Source of the DNA: Aporhodopirellula rubra
Lineage (GTDB): Bacteria; Planctomycetota; Planctomycetia; Pirellulales; Pirellulaceae
Direction of reading: 5' to 3'
Assembly: GCF_014192335.1 (NCBI RefSeq)
Contig: NZ_JACHXU010000001.1
Span: 124,001-188,000 of the forward strand
DNA length: 64,000 bases
The position numbers and the translations under genes were made by a program. The first letter of the stretch is position 1, and each line of letters starts with the position of its first letter. A model generated the notes under the pieces. The model saw only the letters and a list, made by a program, of their open reading frames with translations. It had not been told where the DNA came from and ran no database searches. Shown here piece by piece: positions 57,901-64,000 of the stretch.

Positions 57901-60672
57901 GGATTGGTGGTTGAAGATACGTTCACAATCACGGTCACGGATGCGAACGACGCTCCGACTGCGATCGCGATCGATAATGCGACCGTTGCTGAAAATTCAG
58001 CGGTTGGAACCCCCGTTGGTGAATTCAGTTCGATCGATGCCGATGCATCAGACACGTTCACGTACACGCTGGTTAGTGGTGAAGGTGACACCGACAACGC
58101 TTCGTTTACGATCGACAGTAGCGGTAATCTGTTGACAGCCTCGACGCTCGATTTTGAAACTCAGACGTCGTACTCGATTCGTGTTCAAAGCACCGACGCA
58201 GCGGGAGCCTCGTTCGAAGAGGTCTTCAGTATCACAGTGACGGATGTCAATGACGCACCGACGGCGATTGCATTGGATAACGCGACGGTGAGTGATGACG
58301 TGGCGAGTGGAACCATCGTCGGAGCGTTTAGTACAACCGATGCGGATGCCTCGGACACGTTCACCTACGCATTCGTCAGCGGCGAAGGGGATGCCGATAA
58401 TGCATCGTTCACCATCGACAGCAACGATAACTTGGTTACGGCGACGACGCTCGACTTCGATACTCAGAGTTCTTACTCGGTTCGTGTGCAGAGCACTGAC
58501 TCAGGAGGGGCTGCTGTCGAGCAGGTGTTCACGATCACGGTGACGGATGGCAACTCGGTCCCGACCGCGATTTCGATTGACAACAGCAGCGTCGCTGAAG
58601 ACGCCGCGGTTGGAACCGTCGTTGGCGAGTTCAGCACGACCGACGCAGACGTTTCTGATACGTTTACCTACACGTTGGTCAGTGGCGAAGGCGACACCGA
58701 CAACGCTTCGTTTGCGATCGACAGCAACGGTGATTTGGTAACGGCGACGGTGCTCGACTTTGAAACGCAGTCCTCGTATTCCCTTCGGGTGCGAAGCACT
58801 GATGACGCGGGCGCTTCGTTTGAAGAGGTCTTCACGATCACCGTGACGGATGTCAATGATTCGCCGACGGCGATCGCACTCGACAACAGCACCGTTGATG
58901 AAGACGCTCCACTCGATACCGTCGTCGGCGCACTGCAAACGACGGACGCCGACAGCGGTGATACGTTCACGTATTCGCTCGTCAGTGGTGAGGGCGATAC
59001 GGACAACGCATCGTTTCGTATCGATGGCGATAATCTGGTAACAGCCGCGACGTTCGATGCCAATGCACAATCGACCTATTCGGTTCGTGTGCAGAGCACT
59101 GACTCCGGCGGCGCGTCGATCGAACAGGTCCTCACGATCACGATCACGGTTGGTAATGCAGCACCGACAGAGATCACGATCGGTAACAGCAGCGTTGACG
59201 AAGACGTTGCGATCGGAACCGTCGTCGGCAGTTTCAGCACGACAGACGCTGATGTTTCCGATACGTTCACGTATGAATTCGTCAGTGGCGATGGTGACAC
59301 CGACAACGCATCGTTCACGATCGATAGCGAAAACCTGGTAACCGCGACATCGCTCGATTTTGAAACGCAGTCGTCGTACTCGGTTCGCGTGCGAAGCACT
59401 GACGAGGCGAACGCTTCGGTCGAGCAGGTCTTCACCATCACCGTCGCAGACGTCAACGATGCACCGACCGCTATCTCGATTGACAATAGCAGTGTCGATG
59501 AAAGTTCAGCGATTGGTACCGTTGTTGGCGAATTCAGCACGGCCGACGAAGACGCGTCCGATACGTTTACTTACACATTTGTTAGCGGAGAGGGTGACAC
59601 AGACAATGCGTCGTTCTCGATCGATGGCAGTAATCTAGAAACCGCCGTGACGCTCGATTTTGACACTCAGTCGTCTTATTCGGTGCGAGTACAGAGCACG
59701 GATGCGGACGGAGCATCCGTCGAACAGGTGTTTGTCATCACGGTCACGGTTGCGAACGTGGCCCCGACGGCAATTGAATTGGACAACAACAGCGTCGACG
59801 AAGATGCCGTTATTGGAACCGTGGTTGGCGGTCTGACGTCAACCGACGCCAACGCATCTGACACGTTCACGTATGCCCTCGTCACTGGCGAAGGTGACAC
59901 GGACAACGCGTCCTTCGGCATCGTCGGCAGCAACGTCGTCACGGCGGCATCGCTGGACTTCGAAGCCCAGACGTCGCATTCGATTCGCGTGCGAAGTACT
60001 GACTCGGGCGGGGCATCGTTCGAACAGTCGCTCACGATTGTTGTCACGGACGTGAATGAGGCACCGACGTCCATTCTCCTTGAGAATCCTGCGATCGCGA
60101 GTGGGCAACCGTCAGGGACGTTGGTCGGGGTGCTCGGTGCGACCGACCCAGACGCGGGCGACACGTTCACGTTCTCGTTCATTTCCGGTGATGGAGGTTT
60201 TGACAACGACAAGTTCACGCTCGAGAACGGAGAACTTCGAACGGCGGAAGCGGTTGATCAATCGATTCAAGCGTTGTATTCGATTCGTGTTCGCGTGCAG
60301 GATGCCGACGGATTGTTCTTTGACGATACCGCCGATTTGATCATCACCGATACGAATGTTGCTCCGACAGCGGTTGAGTTGGACAACGACTCCATCGCTG
60401 ATGGTTCGTCTGTAGGAACGGTAGTCGGAACACTGTCTGCTGTGGACGATAATTTGTTCGACCAACCGTCGTTCGAGTCGCACACCTTCTCGTTGGTTTC
60501 CGGAGAAGGTGATGAGGACAACGCGTCCTTCACCATTGTCGATGGTCAACTCGTAACGAACTTCACCGCCGACGCGATCACTCAGTCGTTCTACAGCATT
60601 CGAGTGCTCGCTCAGGATCGATACGGTTTGAGCGTTGAGCAGATCCTGACGATCGACGTTACGGTCCTCTGA
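54970..60672 (+). CDS. Giant secreted adhesin-like protein: Ig-like, cohesin-like, dockerin-like and 15 cadherin-like repeats
   Basis: Protein of about 1,900 residues from ATG 54970 (AAGG upstream); an in-frame GTG at 54706 would add 88. The N-terminus has a basic leader and DRRLSLESLESRRVLA (LEPR-XLL type). Parts in order: SbsA/Big-type Ig domain (~40-155); cohesin-like domain (~175-305, SVTLTIQYDADVLDISGVQL); dockerin-like pair (~312-390, NANRRYDAEDARLVARVGVG and DGLSPLDASDLLRRVVGLS); then 15 cadherin-like repeats of ~100 residues each to the stop. The repeat pattern is APTAIxLDNSSVxE, VVGTFSTTDADASDTFTY, LVSGEGDTDNASF and SYSVRVQSTD, with acidic calcium-binding sites. It has no evident C-terminal anchor. 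Likely an extended, calcium-stiffened surface or matrix protein. Confidence 0.9.
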   Translation: MKPAVQSLLSRFTSKKKRSLPNTRRSTTSKDRRLSLESLESRRVLAATIASFSPTSSGFTAELSEQISTQNLSLYDTEAGVVGAADVTLQGATTGSVRGSLVVNGTSVTFIASGGPLAADTYTATLRSASDAFTDLADGELLDGDNDGNAGGDFVTTFTVTNGSSLVVGMPDLVRGPTQAAQGPASGSGADLPAGLPIQLSDADGVTSVTLTIQYDADVLDISGVQLGADAPTGSQVEANLDVPGVVTISFFSLEAMDAGQADIIDIIASVPEDAAYGTVQTLRISSLEVNAGGMTATADDAIQVVAFVGDVNANRRYDAEDARLVARVGVGLDSGFVVGDSSGASTSTVPFAAIDPALLGDVTGVDGLSPLDASDLLRRVVGLSTPNIPDLPDAQAPTNLTLSSSTIGENLAVGTTVGTFTTTDPDASDTHTYALVAGTGDTDNDAFTISGNTLVTAEVFDASVQDSYTIRVQTTDSTGRTLERVFTISVTDQNVAPTSITLDSLSISENAAASTAVGTLSTTDSNVNDTFTYSVVSVDGSTSDTTFAISGDSLIATGSLDFEAKSSYAVMVRSTDQGGLSVDQTFTISVLDANDDPTAIALSDNTLADDAAAGSVVGTLSSTDEDASDTFVYSLVSGTGDTDNASFAIVGDQLQAATTIDFTTQTSYSVRVRTTDSSGGTFEQTFTIVQSNAAPTAISLSDSTIAENGADGNIVGSFSTTDPTSGDTFTYTLVSGDGDDDNASFVISGDELQTVAALDAETQGSLTIRVRSTDSTGEFVEDTFVITVSNINEAPTAITLSGTNLADGEPSGTVVGTFGTDDPDAGDTITYSFVSGQGDTDNASFTISGDQLVSSFVSDQQTQSTYTVRVLAQDSLGLSTQQTFTISVTETNVAPTAISLDSSSVAENADLATVVGTLSTTDANTSDTFAYTFVSGEGDTDNALFAIDGSNLVTAASFDFETQASYTVRIQSSDPFGLVVEDTFTITVTDANDAPTAIAIDNATVAENSAVGTPVGEFSSIDADASDTFTYTLVSGEGDTDNASFTIDSSGNLLTASTLDFETQTSYSIRVQSTDAAGASFEEVFSITVTDVNDAPTAIALDNATVSDDVASGTIVGAFSTTDADASDTFTYAFVSGEGDADNASFTIDSNDNLVTATTLDFDTQSSYSVRVQSTDSGGAAVEQVFTITVTDGNSVPTAISIDNSSVAEDAAVGTVVGEFSTTDADVSDTFTYTLVSGEGDTDNASFAIDSNGDLVTATVLDFETQSSYSLRVRSTDDAGASFEEVFTITVTDVNDSPTAIALDNSTVDEDAPLDTVVGALQTTDADSGDTFTYSLVSGEGDTDNASFRIDGDNLVTAATFDANAQSTYSVRVQSTDSGGASIEQVLTITITVGNAAPTEITIGNSSVDEDVAIGTVVGSFSTTDADVSDTFTYEFVSGDGDTDNASFTIDSENLVTATSLDFETQSSYSVRVRSTDEANASVEQVFTITVADVNDAPTAISIDNSSVDESSAIGTVVGEFSTADEDASDTFTYTFVSGEGDTDNASFSIDGSNLETAVTLDFDTQSSYSVRVQSTDADGASVEQVFVITVTVANVAPTAIELDNNSVDEDAVIGTVVGGLTSTDANASDTFTYALVTGEGDTDNASFGIVGSNVVTAASLDFEAQTSHSIRVRSTDSGGASFEQSLTIVVTDVNEAPTSILLENPAIASGQPSGTLVGVLGATDPDAGDTFTFSFISGDGGFDNDKFTLENGELRTAEAVDQSIQALYSIRVRVQDADGLFFDDTADLIITDTNVAPTAVELDNDSIADGSSVGTVVGTLSAVDDNLFDQPSFESHTFSLVSGEGDEDNASFTIVDGQLVTNFTADAITQSFYSIRVLAQDRYGLSVEQILTIDVTVL
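56158..60672 (+). repeat. Fifteen tandem ~300-base cadherin-like coding repeats
   Basis: Repeat starts are marked by the A/D/V-P-T-(A/S/N) motif. The first seven begin with APTNLTLS, APTSITLD, DPTAIALS, APTAISLS, APTAITLS, APTAISLD and APTAIAID. The remaining eight are variants of APTAIALD through APTAVELD. Repeats 7-13 are the most alike, suggesting recent expansion by unequal crossing-over; repeats 1-5 and 14-15 are more divergent. Confidence 0.88.
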
Positions 60673-60687
60673 TGCAGAGATGAAGAT

Positions 60688-60733
60688 GATCTCGCCCAAG
60701 TTCGGACAGAGCGTCTGGACTTGGGCGGAGATC
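60688..60733. terminator. Bidirectional terminator-like hairpin
   Basis: Arms at 60688-60701 and 60719-60733 pair over 14 bp with a single bulged base, and CAGA/TCTG can pair inside the loop. It sits 16 bases after the cadherin gene stop and about 10 bases from the convergent BBP7 stop, where it can end both transcripts. Confidence 0.7.
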
Positions 60734-60742
60734 CTGTCGCAT

Positions 60743-62179
60743 TCAATAGTTGAACGCGGCTCCGATACTCAACCCATGAGCGAGGAAGCTGGTTGTGTTG
60801 AGTTCGTAGTCAGGTCGACGGGCTCCTGCCGGAGCTTCGGGAGGGAATTGCGAAACGGTTCGATCGATCGCGTCTTCGAGCCGAACAGCGTCGGACCAAT
60901 ACATCAGGCTGTAGCCGATCGTTAGTTGCATGTCGCGTCGAACACGCGTGGTGAGGTTGAATCCGATTTCTGGCAACGCCATGAATTGGGATTCGTCATA
61001 GCTGCCGATGTTGGTGGATTGAGCGAGTAGACCGCCTTCGAAGGTCGAATCGCCTCCTCCCGGCACTGTGTTGGTGGTTTGCCCACTGATGGTCGTTTCG
61101 GCGCGGTTGACGCCAAAACCGACTTTGGCGTACGTGTCCAGCGTCGTGGTCGCTGATCTTTGTTGAAAGTGGAGACCGAGCTGCGCGCCGTGGAATTGGT
61201 TTTCGGTTTGGAAGTCATCGAACAGACCAACAGTTGTTCCGGCAATAATGGGGCCTTCGGCTGCCGTGTACAAGGAAGACTGTTCGATCCGAAGCATCTC
61301 TTCCAGGTTTCCATATCGATAGCCGACGAGTAGATCGAGTCTCTGACAGCCGCGAGACGAAAGCACCTGTCGGCGGTTGACGTCGAACGAAGCGAGTTGG
61401 TTGCTCGCGCGGACGTTGACGTTGCCTGTCAGGAAATCAGGGTGCGCGACGAGCATAGCCGATTCGCTGCCTAGGCTGGCGTCGAAAACTGGACGGGCGA
61501 GCAACGCAGCACTGCTGCTGAACGACTCGTCATCATCGAAGATTCCCATCCCACTCATCTCGAATCCATTGCCAAACCGGTCGCCATTCCAGCCGAGCGT
61601 GATGCGCAGGCCCGATCGCATGGAATCGAGTTCGGTGTCGTTGCCAAACAGGACTGTTGTGCCTGCCTGACCGAGGATACCGGTGTCTTCAGGAAGAGTG
61701 CCCGCGGTGCTGGTGGTAACCAAGGGCGGCAAATCGATTCCGTCGATTGACCAAAGCATGTACTCAGCGCGAAGCCAGTAACTACCGATCGCGGCAGGCG
61801 TGTAGCACCGGTCACAGCCAGATTGGCAATCGCAGGGGATTCCCCCGCCGCCGGCAAAATCCTCTTCGTAGGCATGGTTGCCTTCATAAATGACCTCGCC
61901 TTCGTAGGGCGATTCAACGTAGGCGGAGTCATCGAAGGCCTCCGAATATTCGTCTGGGGTGAACGAGACCGCATCGATCGTCTCATCAGAATCGTTGGAT
62001 TCGTCGTCAGGACGGACGGATTTTCCATTGATCGATAGCGGACTCCAAGTCATTTTTTGGGTCGGCAGGGCAGCTTCGGCTCGATCGCGTGGACTTTGCG
62101 GATCATCCGCCAAGACGTCGTTTCGCACGACTGCGAAACAAACGAGCGAGAGTAACAGGAGGGATCTGGATTTGTTCAT
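60743..62179 (-). CDS. BBP7-family outer-membrane beta-barrel protein
   Basis: Protein of 478 residues. ATG 62179 begins a proper signal peptide (SRSLLLLSLVCFAVVRNDVLA); the frame extends to 62293 without one. An acidic linker (~40-110, DDESNDSDETIDAVSFTPDE) and a Cys/Gly segment (CDCQSGCDRCYTP) precede the barrel (~120-478). The barrel has the family's YWLRAEYMLWSIDGIDLPPL start, repeated strand patterns such as SGLRITLGW, LLVGYRYGNLEEML, HGAQLGLHFQQR and LDTYAKVGFGVN, and the typical NTTSFLAHGLSIGAAFNY end with a C-terminal aromatic. Barrels of this type are known as abundant envelope proteins of planctomycetes. Neighbouring adhesin-like genes suggest a surface-assembly role, but no specific function can be given. 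Confidence 0.88.
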   Translation of the reverse strand: MNKSRSLLLLSLVCFAVVRNDVLADDPQSPRDRAEAALPTQKMTWSPLSINGKSVRPDDESNDSDETIDAVSFTPDEYSEAFDDSAYVESPYEGEVIYEGNHAYEEDFAGGGGIPCDCQSGCDRCYTPAAIGSYWLRAEYMLWSIDGIDLPPLVTTSTAGTLPEDTGILGQAGTTVLFGNDTELDSMRSGLRITLGWNGDRFGNGFEMSGMGIFDDDESFSSSAALLARPVFDASLGSESAMLVAHPDFLTGNVNVRASNQLASFDVNRRQVLSSRGCQRLDLLVGYRYGNLEEMLRIEQSSLYTAAEGPIIAGTTVGLFDDFQTENQFHGAQLGLHFQQRSATTTLDTYAKVGFGVNRAETTISGQTTNTVPGGGDSTFEGGLLAQSTNIGSYDESQFMALPEIGFNLTTRVRRDMQLTIGYSLMYWSDAVRLEDAIDRTVSQFPPEAPAGARRPDYELNTTSFLAHGLSIGAAFNY

Positions 62180-62729
62180 TAAATCAAAGCTATTGAGCGA
62201 CTGTGATTTCCTAATCGCAAGCGGGCTTGTTGGAACGCGGCGTTCGTTCGTGTCGCCGTCAGCTTCCTCGGTGAAATCTTGTGTATCGGTCATTCGTACA
62301 CCTGCCCCAGCGTACTGTCTTGCGCGATGAAGTCACTGAGTACATGCTTTACACTTCCGCGCCAGTCGCCAACAAGAGTGTCTCGTCGAATTTGAGAAGG
62401 AATGTTTCCGGCGATGGTTGCTCGCTAGGTGTTGCCTCGGGGCTAGGGTCAACGTGGTGGATATCATTGTCTGACGTCATAATTTCGTTGAATCAGGAAG
62501 GCCTGTTTCACGATCGGTTTCACTGCTCGGGCATCTTTTCGTTAGAATCAATCGGAGTCTGTCAAAAACACACGACGGATTCGGCCCTGCGTCCATGTCT
62601 GCTGTCTCACAAACTCGCTCATGCGATTCGGTTGTTCGCCGAGGTGGCTGAAATGGCCGGTTATGACTGCCGCCATGAGGCTCAACCGAGCGAAAATCGA
62701 ATGATTTGCCTCCCCACAAGAAGAGTCCT
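62180..62729. promoter_or_regulatory. Divergent intergenic region between BBP7 and DUF3500 genes
   Basis: 550 bases with no supported gene. The plus frame 62281-62733 has no family motif and an unlikely composition. Promoters for both flanking genes must lie here; none could be assigned confidently. Confidence 0.4.
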
Positions 62730-63902
62730 ATGAAATCGATATTAAGTTCGCATCGATGGATGTTGTTGTCAGTATCTGTGTTCTTTTGCACCACGGCGGC
62801 TCTCGTTGCTTATTCACAAGGCCCTGGCGGTCGACGTGGGAGAACCTCCGTCACCGATTCATTTGTTGGCATCACGAATTCGCAGGGAGTCCAACAGGGC
62901 TTGTTTTCGATCGAGTCCACCGGGGTGACAACCGAACCGATTCGTTCAGCCGCTGTCGCTTTTTTAGATGGCCTCTCCGAGTCGCAGCGTGAGCGAACCG
63001 TTTTCCCTGTCGATGATGCAGAATGGCGAAAATGGGATAACCGACATCGCAGTCCACGCCAGGGAGTGGGCTTCAACGAAATGACTGAGGCCCAGCGAAC
63101 GCTCGCTTTCGAAATGCTCGGGCAGAGTCTTAGCGCCAAAGGGCTGAAGAAAACCCAAGACATCATGAAACTCAATGGAACGCTCGCCGAGTTGGCGAAC
63201 AACTCTGATGAGTACGGCGAGTGGCTGTACTGGATCACGATCATGGGCGAGCCATCAGCAACAGAACCTTGGGGATGGCAACTTGACGGTCATCACTGCG
63301 TCGTTAACTACTTCGTCATGGGTGACCAAGTCGTGATGAGCCCCGTCTTCATGGGATCCGAACCGGTCGAAGCAAAAGAAGGTAAATTCAAAGGCGCGAT
63401 CGTGATGCAGGACGAACAGGACAAAGGCTTGGCTCTGATTTCGCTGCTGAATGACGAGCAACGCGCCGAGGCGATCATTATGAATCGCAAAAACGGAAAC
63501 AATAATCTGACCGAGGCCTACAAGGACAACGTCATTTTGGACTACGCCGGGATTCCCGGATCGAAACTCGACGACACGCAGAAACAAGCCTTGCTGGCAC
63601 TTGTCGAGGAATATGTCGGCAACATGCGAGAGGGACACGCTAAAGTGCGAATGTCCGAAGTCGCGAAGCATCTCGACGACACCTATTTCGCATGGATCGG
63701 CGGCACAACTGACAAAAGCGTGTACTACTATCGCGTCCACAGTCCCGTGGTCCTGATTGAGTTCGACCACCAACGCCGTGTCGCTCCCTTTCGCACATCT
63801 GAGCCGACGCGTGACCATATCCATACCGTCATCCGTACGCCCAATGGCAACGACTACGGCAAAGATCTCCTGCGTCAGCACTACCACAGTCATTCACACT
63901 AG
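62730..63902 (+). CDS. DUF3500 secreted protein
   Basis: Protein of 390 residues from ATG 62730, with signal peptide 1-30 ([20 protein letters not shown]). The DUF3500 domain fills most of the rest: [80 protein letters not shown] and [20 protein letters not shown]. It ends in a His-rich tail (RQHYHSHSH). Conserved His, Asp and Glu in WQLDGHH and EFDHQ could bind metal. The molecular function of the family is not established. In several planctomycetes such genes precede HupE/UreJ-like membrane protein genes, which fits the partial frame that overlaps its 3' end here. Confidence 0.88.
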   Translation: MKSILSSHRWMLLSVSVFFCTTAALVAYSQGPGGRRGRTSVTDSFVGITNSQGVQQGLFSIESTGVTTEPIRSAAVAFLDGLSESQRERTVFPVDDAEWRKWDNRHRSPRQGVGFNEMTEAQRTLAFEMLGQSLSAKGLKKTQDIMKLNGTLAELANNSDEYGEWLYWITIMGEPSATEPWGWQLDGHHCVVNYFVMGDQVVMSPVFMGSEPVEAKEGKFKGAIVMQDEQDKGLALISLLNDEQRAEAIIMNRKNGNNNLTEAYKDNVILDYAGIPGSKLDDTQKQALLALVEEYVGNMREGHAKVRMSEVAKHLDDTYFAWIGGTTDKSVYYYRVHSPVVLIEFDHQRRVAPFRTSEPTRDHIHTVIRTPNGNDYGKDLLRQHYHSHSH

Positions 63903-64000
63903 CGGTAAACGAAGTACGAATTGCCGGGGCGTCGCATTGCTCATCGTTTTGTTTAGCATTGCTCCGTTTTTCATTGCCTACGGTCGGGCCTGCGTCGCGG
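63844..64000 (+). CDS. Start of a membrane or exported protein (3' end outside window)
   Basis: A frame shifted by +1 from the DUF3500 gene is open from ATG 63844 to the right edge. After ~30 polar residues it reads [19 protein letters not shown], a signal peptide or first membrane span. A later TTG (63942) would start directly at the hydrophobic part. The overlap with the DUF3500 3' end implies co-translation. A HupE/UreJ-like metal-transport protein would fit common planctomycete gene order, but this is inference, as no domain is visible yet. Confidence 0.5.
   Translation, partial: MATTTAKISCVSTTTVIHTSGKRSTNCRGVALLIVLFSIAPFFIAYGRACVA

Noticed and set aside
62281-62733. 150-residue plus frame upstream of the DUF3500 gene
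   Set aside because: No homology pattern or signal peptide; overlaps the probable divergent promoter region.

Overview
The window looks like the chromosome of a marine planctomycete of the Pirellulaceae (Rhodopirellula-like). The evidence is a set of families that are rare or absent outside this group: a DUF1559 pseudopilin-like protein, a DUF1501 protein, a DUF1549/DUF1553 cytochrome-like protein, a PSCyt1-WD40 protein, a BBP7-type outer-membrane barrel, ECF sigma factors paired with FecR-LamG or kinase-TPR partners, TPR/FG-GAP/UnbV lipoproteins, and N-terminal LEPR-XLL-like motifs. No rRNA, tRNA, CRISPR array or intact insertion sequence was seen. Codon phasing and long open frames support about 29 intact or edge-truncated genes and two or three broken ones.

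Region 1 (1-23.6 kb) is a polysaccharide-use locus. After the C-terminal end of a dockerin protein come, on the minus strand, a tandem-GH43 protein, a GH39 enzyme translationally coupled to an aldose 1-epimerase, and a GH2 beta-galactosidase-like enzyme. A decayed stretch follows, with a sulfatase pseudogene (one frameshift, one nonsense codon, missing N-terminus) and a possible kringle-like fragment. On the plus strand are an SGNH esterase-like protein and two very large paralogous secreted proteins (FlgD-like Ig, NHL-type propeller, CBM9-like C-terminus). A frameshifted planctomycete family gene and a GH88/GH105-type unsaturated-uronyl hydrolase close the region. The gene set suggests an acetylated, sulfated, xylose/arabinose/galactose- and uronate-containing glycan, but the substrate is inference. 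No transporter or dedicated regulator is present.

Region 2 (23.9-32.0 kb) has two paralogous TPR/FG-GAP/UnbV lipoproteins of about 1,010 residues flanking a DUF1559 pseudopilin-like gene and a small lipoprotein gene.

Region 3 (32.3-43.6 kb) is a seven-gene same-strand run that looks like an operon: ECF sigma factor, FecR-LamG membrane protein (ATGA overlap), DUF1501 protein, PPC-domain secreted protein, DUF1549/DUF1553 protein with an unusual CX4CH motif, PSCyt1-WD40 protein, and a secreted amidohydrolase. Region 4 (43.9-48.8 kb) is a second ECF sigma factor overlapping a kinase-TPR gene, followed by a LEPR-XLL membrane-anchored protein and a clear intrinsic terminator.

Region 5 (49.1-64.0 kb) holds an AraC-family regulator, a multi-span membrane protein, csrA, two cohesin-like surface proteins, a giant adhesin-like protein (Ig-like, cohesin-like, dockerin-like, then 15 cadherin-like repeats), a BBP7 barrel, a DUF3500 protein and the start of another gene. 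Three convergent gene pairs are separated by strong hairpins.
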